Shown piece by piece: positions 55,014 through 64,000 of a DNA stretch of 64,000 bases. The position numbers and the translations under genes are program-made. The stretch is from DATAES01 sp963802415. GTDB taxonomy: Bacteria > Actinomycetota > Acidimicrobiia > Acidimicrobiales > JACDCH01. The notes below the pieces were generated by a model. It was not told the origin of the DNA and did no database searches. It saw only the letters and a list, made by a program, of their open reading frames with translations. Location of the stretch: contig CAWDIH010000001.1 in the NCBI GenBank assembly GCA_963802415.1, positions 124,001 through 188,000 on the forward strand. Direction: 5' to 3'. Positions within the stretch are counted from its first letter, which is position 1, and each line of letters opens with the position of its first letter.

Positions 55014-56576
55014 GTGACGCCACCCATACCGCCGGCGTCGAGCTCGATGGCTCGGGCCGGGAAGGTGGATCCCAGCGTCGCCGGCGCGCCCTGGTGGGCA
55101 TACCGGCGTCCACCCGCGAGGCAAACCGCGCGTCCGGAGCCTCGCGGCCAGCGCGCAGAGGCGACGACGCCTCGACCGCCGACGGCGGACAACCCGGACA
55201 CCGTGGGCGCGACACAGCCACCTCCCCGGCCAACCGCCGCCTACGGCCCGTACGGGCAACCGGCGTTCATTGTCGCAGCGTCGCTGGTGGCGGCGGCGAT
55301 CATCGGCACCAGAGTGCTCGGCAACAACGCGATCGGAGTCTGGCTCGTGCCGGCAGCCGGAATCGCGGCGGCGGTGTCCTTCGGACAGCGTTGCATGCGA
55401 GTACATCCGGACGAACCATGGCTGCCGCGCTTGCTGCTGCTCGGCGTCGTCGCGAAGCTCGCGGGTTCATACTTCCGCTACGTCACGTTCACGGACGCCT
55501 ACAACGGCGCAGGCGACGCCGGCGTCTACGACCAAGTCGGCCGCCAGTTGGTAACGCAGTGGACCGGCGGCCCGAAAGCACCCGACCTCCCGAACCTGCA
55601 GTCGACCAACTTCATCAAGTGGTTCACCGGCGTCACGTACTACCTGTTCGGCGAAGACCTGGTGGGCGCGTTCTTCTTCTTCGGCTTGGTGGCATTCATC
55701 GGGTCCTACTTCTGGTACCGGGCGCTCGTGGACGCGGTGCCGTTCGTCAACCGCCGCCTTTTCTTCATCTTCATGGTGTTCGCCCCGAGCATCGTGTACT
55801 GGCCGTCGTCGGTCGGTAAGGAAGCGCTGATGCAGTTCGGGCTCGGCGCCATCGCGTGGGCGACCTCGCTCGTGTACAGGGGTCGACTCCTCCAGGCCCT
55901 CCCGTTGATAGCCGGTGGCGGTTGGTTGCTCTTCACCGTCCGCCCGCACCTACTGGCTCTGGTCACGCTCGCGGCCGCTGTTCCGTACTTCTTCGGCCGG
56001 ATCGGCGGGCGCAAGGCAGGATCGATCCTGACGCGGCCAATCGGCATGGTCGCCGTCGCGGTGCTCGTCGTCTTCACCGTGACAGCCGGTGCGAAGTTCC
56101 TCGGCATCCAGAAACTGTCGGTCGAATCGATTGAAGACCAGCTCAACGAGGAAACGGAGCTAACCGCGCAAGGCGGGTCGGAGTTCTCGCACGGCGACAA
56201 CTCGCTGAGCCCGCTGTCGGTTCCGAACGGCGTCGCAACGGTGCTCTTCCGCCCGTTTCCCTGGGAGTCCCACAGCGGACTTCAGCTCCTCGCATCGCTC
56301 GAGTCGGCGGCGCTGATCGCACTGATCGTGTTCCGGTTCAGTTCCATTCGTCTCGCGTTCAAACGATGTCGAAAGTATCCGTTCATCCTCTACTGCTTGA
56401 TATTGCTCCTGCTCTACTCGATGACGTTCTCGTCCTTCGCCAACTTCGGCCTGCTCAACCGGCAACGTTCGTTGGTCCTCCCCGCGCTGTACGCACTGAT
56501 CGCGCTCGAGCCGGCGCTCGCACGCGGCAAAGATCGGCTGGACTATGTCCCGCAGCCGGATCCGGTCAGCGGCTGA
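55014..56576 (+). CDS. polytopic membrane protein, candidate glycan polymerase
   Basis: 520 residues. A Pro/Arg-rich cytoplasmic N-terminus (about 1-80) precedes about ten hydrophobic segments. The loop NFIKWFTGVTYYLFGEDLVG with the preceding FTDAYNGAGDAGVYDQVGRQ and the VYWPSSVGKEALMQFGLGA motif recall Wzy-like or GT-C membrane proteins of exopolysaccharide clusters. No definite family is visible. It lies 15 bp after the Wzz-like stop and overlaps the deacetylase by 32 bp, so it belongs to that operon. GTG start at 55014. Confidence 0.72.
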   Translation: MTPPIPPASSSMARAGKVDPSVAGAPWWAYRRPPARQTARPEPRGQRAEATTPRPPTADNPDTVGATQPPPRPTAAYGPYGQPAFIVAASLVAAAIIGTRVLGNNAIGVWLVPAAGIAAAVSFGQRCMRVHPDEPWLPRLLLLGVVAKLAGSYFRYVTFTDAYNGAGDAGVYDQVGRQLVTQWTGGPKAPDLPNLQSTNFIKWFTGVTYYLFGEDLVGAFFFFGLVAFIGSYFWYRALVDAVPFVNRRLFFIFMVFAPSIVYWPSSVGKEALMQFGLGAIAWATSLVYRGRLLQALPLIAGGGWLLFTVRPHLLALVTLAAAVPYFFGRIGGRKAGSILTRPIGMVAVAVLVVFTVTAGAKFLGIQKLSVESIEDQLNEETELTAQGGSEFSHGDNSLSPLSVPNGVATVLFRPFPWESHSGLQLLASLESAALIALIVFRFSSIRLAFKRCRKYPFILYCLILLLLYSMTFSSFANFGLLNRQRSLVLPALYALIALEPALARGKDRLDYVPQPDPVSG

Positions 56577-57376
56577 CCGGGGTCTGCGCTCGGCCGTCAA
56601 GGTCGTCGCCGGCGCCGCGGATGTCATTCGACGCCCGGACACGGGCGTCGTCATCCTGCTTTACCACCGAGTCGGCGCGGGCACGGACTCGTCGGTGGAT
56701 CTGCCGGCCGCGATGTTCGACGAGCAGATGGCAGCGCTTGCAGCGACCGCAGATGTGGTCAGCCTCGGTGACGCGCTCGATGCATTGAAGGGAGAGCCAG
56801 ACGGAGCTCGTGTGGCCGTCACCTTCGACGACGGCACCGCCGACCTCGTCGACATCGCGTTGCCGATTCTCGTGCGCCACCAGATCCCCGCGACGTGGTA
56901 CCTCGCCACGTCGTTCATCGACGAGCAGCGCCCGTTCGAAGCCGGCGCTCCCTTGACATGGTCGGCGGTGCGCGACGCATGCTCCACGGGCCTCGTCGCC
57001 ATCGGCTCGCACACCCACCGCCACCGCCTCCTCGATCGGGCGCCCGAGGAAGAGGTGGTGGACGAGCTCGATCGGTCCATCGGATCCATCGGCGACAATG
57101 TCGGCACCGCGCCGTTGGACTTCGCCTATCCGAAGGCCCTTCTCGGGTCCGCTTCAGCGCAGAGGGCGGTACGGTCGCGATTCCGATCAGCGGCGCTTGG
57201 CGGCACGCGGCGCGAACGTCGCCGGGAACACGGACGTGTACCGGCTCGCACGGTCGCCGATCCAGGTCAACGACCGACGGGCGTGGTTCGACCGCAAGGT
57301 GGCCGGTGGCATGTCCTTCGAGCACTCGATGCGCCAAGTCGTCAACCGGTTCCGGTACGCGAAGGCGTCGACGTGA
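56545..57376 (+). CDS. polysaccharide deacetylase, NodB type (one frameshift)
   Basis: About 277 residues. GVVILLYHRVGAG, VAVTFDDGTADLVDIALPIL (metal-binding D-D) and VAIGSHTHRHRLLDRAPEEE (H-x3-H) are the NodB catalytic motifs. PLDFAYPKALLG follows. Near 57218 the frame breaks; the other frame reads GANVAGNTDVYRLARSPIQV and ends FRYAKAST. It N-deacetylates HexNAc residues in a glycan. No signal peptide is apparent. Its TGA overlaps the next start (GTGA). Confidence 0.83.
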
Positions 57377-58552
57377 CGCCCGCGCCGCTCGTGATCCACG
57401 TCGCCACGACGGACATGAGCCTCGAGCTGCTCCTCGGGCCGCAACTCTCGGCGTTCGCACACGCGGGCTACCGCGTCGCGGGTGCATCCGCAGCGGGCCC
57501 GTATGCGTCCGCCCTCGCTGATCGCGGCATTGAACACATGCCTCTCGCGCACGCGACGCGCTCCATGGCGTTGTCGGAAGACGTCGCGCGCGTTTCGCGA
57601 GTTGTTCGCGCTGTTCCGTCGGCGGCGCCCGGCGATCGTTCACACGCACAACCCGAAGCCCGGTGTCTACGGCCGGGTCGCGGCCCGCATGGCGGGGACA
57701 CCGGCGATCGTGAACACCGTCCACGGCCTCTACGCCCTTCCCGAGGACCCGGTCACCCGGCGTGCCGCGGTCTACGGACTCGAGCGCACTGCGGCCGCGT
57801 TCTCGCACGCGGAGCTCGTCCAGAACGAGGAAGATCTGGCCGTGCTGCGTCGCCTGCGGGTGCCCGACGACCGGCTCGCGTTACTCGGCAACGGCATCGA
57901 CCTGGAGCGATTCGTCCCGGAACGCTTCAGCGCGGAGGATGCCGCGTGGGCGCGCTGCGAGCTGGGGGCGGGCGGGGCGAACGAGGTGGTCGTCGGCGCC
58001 GTCGGCCGGCTCGTGGTCGAGAAGGGATATCGCGAGCTCTTCGCGACGGCGAGCACGTTGCCGGCTCCGGTTCGCGTCGCCGTCATCGGGTTCGACGAGC
58101 CCGACAAGCGCGACGCAATGAGCGCGGACGAGATCGACGCAGCGACGGCGGCCGGCGTTCGGTTCCTCGGCGGACGTCACGACGTCGATCGTCTCTACAC
58201 GGGCATGGACATCTTCGTCCTGGCCTCGCACCGCGAAGGCTTCCCGCGCTCCGCGATGGAAGCGGCCGCGATGGGCGTGCCGATCGTCGCGACGGACATC
58301 CGAGGCTGCCGGCAGGTGGTGGCACATGGCGTGACGGGACTGCTCGTACCGCCCGGCAACCAGGTCGCACTCGGGTCCGCGATCGTGCGGCTTGCCGATG
58401 ATCCGCAGCTTCGGGCCCGCATGTCCGTTGCGGCGCGCGAGCGAGCCGGCCGCTTGTTCGATCAGCAGCGATGCATCGACACGACACTGTCCGTGTACGA
58501 GTGCCTTCTGCAGCGCCGCGGCATCGCGGCGCCGGCCGCGACGGCTCGATGA
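57373..58552 (+). CDS. glycosyltransferase family 4 (one frameshift)
   Basis: About 393 residues. It begins TPAPLVIHVATTDMSLELLL. Near 57588 the frame breaks; the next frame resumes AFRELFALFRRRRPAIVHTH, NPKPGVYGRVAARMAGTPAI and NTVHGLYALPEDPVTRRAAV, which is the family 4 WcaJ/EpsD-like pattern. The donor half has VVGAVGRLVVEKGYRELFAT and SHREGFPRSAMEAAAMGVPI. The GTG at 57373 overlaps the deacetylase stop, and its stop overlaps the GNAT remnant as ATGA. Confidence 0.85.
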
Positions 58553-58880
58553 CCGCGGTCGACAGGATCCGGCGGGGGACGCCGTCCGACGCTGCCGACG
58601 TCACCGCCTTGCACACCGAGTCGATCTCGATCGGGTCCCTGGTCGTCCTCGGCGATCGCTTCCTCGAACGGCTCTACCGCCGCGTCGCTGCGGACGATCG
58701 GTCGTTCCTGCACGTACACGTCGATCCCGCGAAATGAGTCAACGGCTTCGTGGCCGTGGCCGAGGACACCGGACGGCTGTACCGCGAGCTCCTGCTGCGT
58801 GACGGCGTGCAAGCGGGCGTGCGGGCGTCGCGGCGTGGGCGGTTCCGGCGTTCACGTCGCCGGCCTCGTCTGACAGATGA
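58549..58880 (+). pseudogene. GNAT acetyltransferase remnant (in-frame stop and frameshift)
   Basis: The ATG at 58549 overlaps the glycosyltransferase stop. MTAVDRIRRGTPSDAADVTA then LHTESISIGSLVVLGDRFLE is a GNAT N-terminus. A TGA at 58735-58737 interrupts the frame right before VNGFVAVAEDTGRLYRE. Later the frame breaks again; the alternate frame ends GVAAWAVPAFTSPASSDR with a TGA at 58878-58880. The expected length is about 200 residues, so acetyl-CoA-binding parts are missing. Unlike the indels elsewhere, the stop plus short remainder suggests true decay. Confidence 0.65.
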
Positions 58881-58899
58881 GCGGCAACTGAAATGGCGC

Positions 58900-59931
58900 T
58901 CAGAACAGCAGGGGGACCTGATCGCTTGGGTAGGCCGAGGGCGCGAAGAACCACGACTCGATCGCATAACGCTCGCGGACCATCGCCGACGTCGACGCGG
59001 TGCGATGTACCAACCGGTGGTCGAAGAGGAGCGCGTCACCGGCTTGGAACTCCGGTCGTACGACCGCGATCTCTCCCGCGGCTTCCATCACGGCTTTTTC
59101 TGACAGAGACCAGTCGAAGATCGCGCCGTCGTCGCTCGGCAAAACGCGGTCGAAACGGCGAGGCACAATATCGAGCCCGGGCGCGTCGCGACCACAGCTC
59201 GTCAAGGTGATCCACACGTTGAATGCGCCCACGCGGTCGCCCAGGAACGCGCCGTCCTGATGCCAACCCGACAGCATGTCCTCGGGCGGCACCCTCCTCA
59301 GCGTGCACTTGTTGGCCGACAGAAGTGGACGTTCACCGAGGAAATCGGTCATCAGCTTGCCGACGCCGGTTTCGCGGACGACCTCGATCAACTCGAAGAG
59401 CATCCGTGGCGAGTAGTACGTGCAGAGCGCCCCCATCTCCCGGTTGAGCTTCCGGGCGATGCCCGCGGATCCGGATCGATCGTGAATCCACCGCTTCGAA
59501 TACCAACCTTGATCGACAGAGGTCTCGCCCGCCTCGGTGGCGTCGAAGGCGCTGAGAGCAGCATCGATGCCCGATGACAGGCGAGAGGCCCGTTCGGGCT
59601 CGACCAGACCGCGGACGAGTAGACAGCCGCTGCGCGCCCATCCCGAACGCACTGCCTCGACGGTCATGCCGGACGCGTCCACCTCGACCACCTCACCCGT
59701 GGACGGCTCTGATTCGATCGGCGCGCGGATCGCGTCCCCCGGCTGGGCTGCTGTCCAGCGCCGCCTTCGAACCGGGTGTCGACGAGCGCACGCTCGAGCC
59801 GCTGAGTCGTACCCTTTCCGGTTCGCCGCCGTGAGTCGATCGATCGCGCCGCGGTAGTCACCCTTGGCACGCAGCGCGTTTACTTGGCGTAGAACGTCGT
59901 CCACTGCGTCAGCCAGTGCCGGCTCTGCCAT
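58900..59931 (-). CDS. phytanoyl-CoA dioxygenase (PhyH) family protein
   Basis: 343 residues, Fe(II)/2-oxoglutarate oxygenase. A helical N-terminus (about 1-75, KGDYRGAIDRLTAANRKGYD) precedes the double-stranded beta-helix. MLSGWHQDGAFLGDRVGAFN gives the H-x-D metal site (about 223-225), and GDALLFDHRLVHRTASTSAM the distal His (about 307) and 2-OG arginine region. It probably hydroxylates a sugar, lipid or small molecule of the cluster. The ATG at 59931 has GGGAGGGG upstream. It is divergent from the acetyltransferase at 60057. Confidence 0.83.
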   Translation of the reverse strand: MAEPALADAVDDVLRQVNALRAKGDYRGAIDRLTAANRKGYDSAARACARRHPVRRRRWTAAQPGDAIRAPIESEPSTGEVVEVDASGMTVEAVRSGWARSGCLLVRGLVEPERASRLSSGIDAALSAFDATEAGETSVDQGWYSKRWIHDRSGSAGIARKLNREMGALCTYYSPRMLFELIEVVRETGVGKLMTDFLGERPLLSANKCTLRRVPPEDMLSGWHQDGAFLGDRVGAFNVWITLTSCGRDAPGLDIVPRRFDRVLPSDDGAIFDWSLSEKAVMEAAGEIAVVRPEFQAGDALLFDHRLVHRTASTSAMVRERYAIESWFFAPSAYPSDQVPLLF

Positions 59932-60056
59932 CCTTTCCCCTCCCATCGTGGAACCGTAGTGCACTCTTGAAGATCGCCGCATACGCTCGGAGGCCCGGTG
60001 TCGAGGAGCACGAAGCGACCCAACGATCGAGCACGCGGCGTCTGAAGTCATGAAGC

Positions 60057-60626
60057 ATGTCGCGCGCCCGCCACCCGAAGCTGGCTGGTGCGATCGCGGC
60101 CGACGCCCGCGCCACCGCGGCATATCGAGGCGAGCGCTTCGAGTTCCGATCGCGACAGGACCTTCTGGTTCAGATCCTGCGGTTGATGGTCGTCTCGGAC
60201 GCCTTTCTCGCCCAGGTCTGCTATCGTGTGAAGACACGGTTGCAAGCGCACGGTGTGCCGGTGCTTCCGCGTCTCGCGCACCGAGCCGCGATGCTGCTCG
60301 CGGAAGTGTCGATCGGCGACCCCGTCGTGATCGCGCCGGGGCTGTACTTGTTGCACGGACAGGTGGTGATCGACGGATTTACGGAGATCGGACGGGGCGC
60401 ACTCATCGCGCCGTTCGTGACCATCGGGCTCCGCGAGGCGCAGTTCGAAGGGCCCTCGGTCGGATCGGGTGTCTCGATCGGCACTGGCGCGAAGATCATC
60501 GGCCCGGTTCGAGTCGGCAACGGCGCACGCATCGGGGCCAACGCAGTTGTCGTCACCGACATACCAGCCGGCGCGACGGCAACTGGCATCCCCGCCAAGG
60601 TTCACCGGCCGACCGCGGCCGAGTGA
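60057..60626 (+). CDS. hexapeptide-repeat (LbetaH) acetyltransferase, serine acetyltransferase-like
   Basis: 189 residues. The N-terminal helical part (RSRQDLLVQILRLMVVSDAF) is followed by hexapeptide turns: GQVVIDGFTEIGRGALIAPF, GSGVSIGTGAKIIGPVRVGN and GARIGANAVVVTDIPAGATA, ending GIPAKVHRP. This is a CysE-like left-handed beta-helix, and cluster location favours sugar O-acetylation over cysteine synthesis. ATG at 60057 is used. Its end overlaps the convergent GT2 by about 25 bp. Confidence 0.83.
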   Translation: MSRARHPKLAGAIAADARATAAYRGERFEFRSRQDLLVQILRLMVVSDAFLAQVCYRVKTRLQAHGVPVLPRLAHRAAMLLAEVSIGDPVVIAPGLYLLHGQVVIDGFTEIGRGALIAPFVTIGLREAQFEGPSVGSGVSIGTGAKIIGPVRVGNGARIGANAVVVTDIPAGATATGIPAKVHRPTAAE

Positions 60627-61560
60627 CCTGTCGAGCTCGGGCCGGTGCCGCCAGGGAGACGCGGCATTTGCAAGCGCGACCGAGCTCGCGAGGTACGACC
60701 GGTACTGCGGAGGCACCGACCCCACGAACACCGGCTCGTTCGTAGGCGGACGGTGCGGCTCGCCGCGGATCGTCTCGTACTCGGCCCGCATCTGCTCGGT
60801 GGACACTCGTGACGAGGTTGCCGCGCCCCCGTGGATCTGGTGGAACGTCCCTTCGCCGAGCACGACCACGAGTTGCACGTCGTCGAGCAGGCAGGCACGG
60901 CGATAGAGGTCGTGGTTGACGAGTCCGCCGCCGGGCAAGACGAAGCGCTCGTCGAGACCGCCGACCTCGCTCCACAGCGCATGTGGCATGAACAGCGAGC
61001 TGGACTCGCCCATCGGACCGAACAGACCCCGCTGTGAGGACGCTGCCAGCGTCGCGACGGAGAACAGCTCGTAGCCGTCGTCCTCCCACCGCGACGCTTC
61101 GAGGAGGTCGTCTTCCACGTGCTGGTCGTAGCCGACAGCTTCGGCATGCGCGTGCAGCGCCGGGCCGAGATGCCATGCCGGCGCGGTGACGATCGATCGC
61201 GCCCCGATTCGCGCGGCGCGCCGCGCGCCGCCGACCAAGGCCGGGGAGGCCATTCGCGCGCCGTCGACGATCAAACCGATCAGTTCGCCCCGTGCAAGGG
61301 CGATGCCCTCGTTGGCGGCGCGTGCCGGCGATGGTGGTGCCGGATCGAGCCGATGCAGCTTGACATCGGACGGACTGCCGGGAAGTCCGTCGACGCGAAC
61401 CGGGACGGGCGAACCGTTGTCGACGACGATGATCTCGTAGTCGTCGACGTCGACGTCGCGCTCGATACGGCACCGACAGCGAGCGCAAGGTCCGCGGTAG
61501 CTCGCGTGCCATTCCATAGGCGACGACCACGATGCTCATCGCCGGCGGGCGGGAGGGCAT
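60602..61560 (-). CDS. glycosyltransferase family 2 (two frameshifts)
   Basis: About 319 residues when repaired. MSIVVVAYGMARELPRTLRS (from ATG 61539, or from 61560 with seven extra residues) starts the GT-A fold. The frame breaks near 61470 and resumes ERDVDVDDYEIIVVDNGSP, RAANEGIALARGELIGLIVD, MPHALWSEVGGLDERFVLPG and VVVLGEGTFHQIHGGAATSS. This last part closely parallels the GT2 domain at 27.3 kb (GEGSFHQLHGG). A second break near 60640 gives the stop at 60602; otherwise the frame runs on antisense to the acetyltransferase to 60048. Confidence 0.78.
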
Positions 61561-61575
61561 CGCGGGGAGTCGGGT

Positions 61576-62286
61576 TCAGCCAGCAGCGGCGAAGTGGTCG
61601 GAGTCGCGCCGCCGGCGGAAGAAGATCACGACTCCGACGACGATGACGACCGCTGCGGCGCCCAGCACTCCGTACAGCACCCACGGCGTCGAGCTCGAAC
61701 CAGAACCTGACACCGTCGGCGTCGGTGCCTTCCTGGGCGCGGCGGCTTGTTGGGTACCGCCCGTCTCGATCAGCGTGGCGGTGCCGTTGAACGCGTCGAT
61801 GGTCCGCGGTGGAGGGACGAACCAGATGGTCGGTGGTGGCGGCGGCTCGGTCGGCGTGGATGACACGGCCTGATTCGGAAAGGAGACGAACGCGGTGGTG
61901 CCGTCGGACGCGTAGTACACGGTCTGGTACCCGATCTGGGGTTGGTCGCCCCCCCACGAGCCCATGATGTCGAGGCGGTACACCGGGACGTCGGCGGGAG
62001 GGTCTCGCACCTCCGGCTTGCCGAAATAGGCCAACGGCAACCACGACTGCACGAACACGGCCGTCTGGTACCCGTTCAGGGATCGGGGCGTCGGGTCCGC
62101 CGGCGAGGTGACCGTCGCACCGGTGAACGCGAAGTTGCGGTCGATCGCCGTCGACCCCGGCAACGTCGTCGTCGTCGGCGCCGTGGCCGGTGTCTGCGCG
62201 CCGCTGGCGCCTGCGCTCGGCGCGGCCGCCATGGCGGCCACCACCACCCCCACCACCACAACAACGAGTCGGATGTGCTTCACCAT
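61576..62286 (-). CDS. secreted/membrane-anchored protein of unknown function
   Basis: 236 residues. A signal peptide (VKHIRLVVVVVGVVVAAMAA, then APSAGASGA) is followed by an extracellular domain with RNFAFTGATVTSPADPTPRS, FVQSWLPLAYFGKPEVRDPP and YRLDIMGSWGGDQPQIGYQT. A Pro-rich linker and one membrane segment (VLYGVLGAAAVVIVVGVVIF) with a basic RRRRDSD tail end it. No named family. It follows the larger secreted gene by 84 bp; a terminator hairpin lies between. Confidence 0.75.
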   Translation of the reverse strand: MVKHIRLVVVVVGVVVAAMAAAPSAGASGAQTPATAPTTTTLPGSTAIDRNFAFTGATVTSPADPTPRSLNGYQTAVFVQSWLPLAYFGKPEVRDPPADVPVYRLDIMGSWGGDQPQIGYQTVYYASDGTTAFVSFPNQAVSSTPTEPPPPPTIWFVPPPRTIDAFNGTATLIETGGTQQAAAPRKAPTPTVSGSGSSSTPWVLYGVLGAAAVVIVVGVVIFFRRRRDSDHFAAAG

Positions 62287-62309
62287 GAAATCAATACCAG
62301 AACGTAGAA

Positions 62310-62337
62310 GCGGGGTGGGCCCGGAGGCCCACCCCGC
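62310..62337 (-). terminator. intrinsic terminator hairpin
   Basis: GCGGGGTGGGC (62310-62320) pairs perfectly with GCCCACCCCGC (62327-62337) around a 6-base loop. On the minus strand it is followed by CTTCTACGTTCTGG, which is relatively T-rich. It separates the two secreted-protein genes. Confidence 0.75.
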
Positions 62338-62370
62338 GTACAGCTGGTGATGCACCTGCAAGCGGCAGCG

Positions 62371-63998
62371 TCAGCCGTCGCCGCAGACGAAGTCGATGAC
62401 CGCAGGACCAGCAGGAAGGGGGCCGCAGAGTCGGTTGAACTCCGCGCCGGTCCACATGACTCCACCACCACCGGGCGCTGGCCCTGGTCGTCGGTGAAGA
62501 AGATGGACGACGTCGCCCCGGTGGTCGACGCCCTGGTCGAGCGCAGCTGCGCCGTGCCCGGACGACCGAAGCCGGTCGCGATAGCCGCCTGACTGGTGGT
62601 CTTGACCGTTGATCCCGATCGAGTTCCCGAAGCCTGATGACGTCGCTGTGCTCGGACACAGCGCAGCTCCGGTGGGCACGTTCGGGAACACCACGTTGAA
62701 GTGGTAGCCCCCGATCAGCGGGTCGATGCCCAGCCCGCCCGGAATCTCGAGGACGTAGGCGGCGAACGAAACCACCGACGTCGTGAACAGGATCTGGCCG
62801 ATGGCCTTCGAGGCTGATCCGGTGCCGGGGGTTGGGGTTGGGCGCCCGGCTGCGTAGACGGGTTGACGAAGGAGCCGGGATTGACCCAGGTTCCCTCGAT
62901 GCCGAACCCTGCGGCTGATCCAGCCGCACACGGCGCCGAGCCGGGGACCAGCACCGGATTCAGCGGCAGCTGGACACTCTGGTTGAGGACCGTGTCGGTC
63001 GGGAGCGGGGCAGTCCTGCTCGGGTCACCGATGGTGAAGTATGGTTGAGCTCCGCTGAGGTCGTTGGTGCGACGACAGGGTCGCGTTCGTCGCCGTGTTA
63101 CTCACCGTGATGAAGCACGGCACCGGGAAGGCCCGCACCGGCGGATCTGCAGTCCCACGTCGCTGGCGAAGAACCTCGCGGCCGTCGACGTCATCTGGTT
63201 GGCCACAGGGTACGTGCCGTCGTTGAACGTGCGGGTGGTGGTGATCGGCCCGAGCGGAGCGGCGGAGCCGCCGTCGAGCGTGCCGCCGATGGTGATCGTC
63301 TGGTTCACTCCGTTTGCTGTGGGCGCGATGGAGATGTTGGCCGTCGTCGGCGTCAGCACCGTGAGCGTCGCCCCAGCGGGGATGTTCGTACCATCGACGC
63401 TCATACCGTTGTCAGCAGCCGTGAAGTTCAAGATGGTCGACGTGAGGTGCGGCGCCACCGTCGAAACGGTTGCCTCGCCTGTCGAGCGGACGGCCGAGTT
63501 CTCGACCAGGAACGAGTTCCCATTCGCAACCCCTGGAGCGACGATCGCCTTGTTCAAGTTGAGGGTCCCCCCAGGCGCACACCCTCCGACGATCGACGTC
63601 ACGTCGGTGCGATTGGCAAGGCCCGGGCCCGTGATCCCTCGGTTCACGAAGGCGGCCGGCCCCCTGGCAGTCCGCGACGGAGATTGTCGTCGCCCCAATC
63701 CCTGAGGCCGCGTTGGCCGTCATCGTGCGGGCAGCGCCGTTGTGGTAGATGACGTTGGCGAAATCGTGGATCGTGAACGTGCTCGACACGAAGTCACCCG
63801 GCGGATTCGGAAGCTCGCGTGCTGGAAGATGCACGCCACCCGTAGGTAGCTCTGGTCCCCAGGCCACGCTGGATAGTGACCCATCTCAGCGGCGGCCGTG
63901 GTCGTGTTCTTACAGCCGTTCAAGAGGTTGGGTGCCGCCTCCGCGGCGGACGGCGCAATGACGACCATGCCTATGGCCGCCAGTGCGAACGGAATCAC
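62371..63998 (-). CDS. large secreted protein, 5' end at the window edge (about five frameshifts)
   Basis: About 540 residues when repaired. It begins at GTG 63998, or farther upstream outside the window, with a signal peptide IPFALAAIGMVVIAPSAAEA cut before APN. Frames then switch: YPAWPGDQSYLRVACIFQH, then DFVSSTFTIHDFANVIYHNG, then ITGPGLANRTDVTSIVGGCA and TLDGGSAAPLGPITTTRTFN, then DLSGAQPYFTIGDPSRTAPL, FGIEGTWVNPGSFVNPSTQP, then QILFTTSVVSFAAYVLEIPG and the C-terminus MWTGAEFNRLCGPLPAGPAV. Low-complexity Thr/Ser beta-type sequence suggests a surface or secreted fibre-like protein. The breaks are approximate. Confidence 0.62.
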
Positions 63999-64000
63999 CC

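Noticed and set aside
60048..60601. Extension of the minus-strand GT2 to 60048
   Set aside because: It reads antisense to a well-conserved acetyltransferase and has no GT2 character after about 60640. A frame change leads to a stop at 60602.

Overview
High-GC actinobacterial chromosome, probably an Acidimicrobiia-like lineage. The evidence is codon-position GC bias, GTG starts, ATGA/GTGA gene overlaps, a Gram-positive-type LexA box in front of dinB, ECF sigma factors and a LAxTG-type surface signal. The exact taxon cannot be read from the window. No rRNA, tRNA, insertion sequence, integrase or CRISPR array was seen.

Layout. 0-0.7 kb: PglC-like phosphoglycosyl transferase, possibly coupled to a gene off the left edge. 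0.9-2.3 kb: TetR regulator divergent from a methyltransferase, with twin operator palindromes between them. 2.2-5.6 kb: acetate kinase and phosphoketolase (phosphoketolase shunt), both frameshifted. 5.7-19.5 kb: mixed housekeeping and regulatory genes: membrane aminopropyltransferase-like protein, MerR regulator, two ECF sigma factors, STAS protein, DUF899, DNA polymerase IV, DUF2231, SufR-like regulator, acyl-CoA dehydrogenase, serine hydrolase, VOC protein and a LARTG-anchored surface protein. 19.6-64 kb: a very large cell-surface glycan locus.

The glycan locus holds a fused nucleotide-sugar 4,6-dehydratase/aminotransferase, an NAD epimerase, a UDP-sugar dehydrogenase and at least ten glycosyltransferase modules. 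Its decoration enzymes are FkbM, TylF and CmcI-like methyltransferases, six sulfotransferase-like proteins, an OafA-type acyltransferase with SGNH domain, a LbetaH acetyltransferase, a polysaccharide deacetylase and a PhyH dioxygenase. Export and assembly are covered by an ABC-2 exporter, a Wzz-like protein with a degenerate kinase domain, a candidate polymerase and two membrane mannosyltransferase/polymerase-like proteins. Secreted proteins close the window. Together these suggest assembly, export and heavy methylation, sulfation and acylation of a surface polysaccharide or glycoprotein glycan, started by the PglC-like enzyme on a bacillosamine-type sugar; this pathway is inference.

About three dozen single-base frame breaks hit unrelated genes whose protein sequence is otherwise well preserved on both sides. 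In one case (28.9 kb) correcting the break restores an ATGA overlap. Most are therefore probably uncorrected assembly indels, and frameshifted genes are given here as one feature with the break positions stated. Other notable structures are a five-copy 133-bp tandem repeat (32.2-32.85 kb), a 183-bp nested palindrome before dinB, and two paralogous small proteins of unknown function linked to the sulfotransferase/ABC exporter genes.
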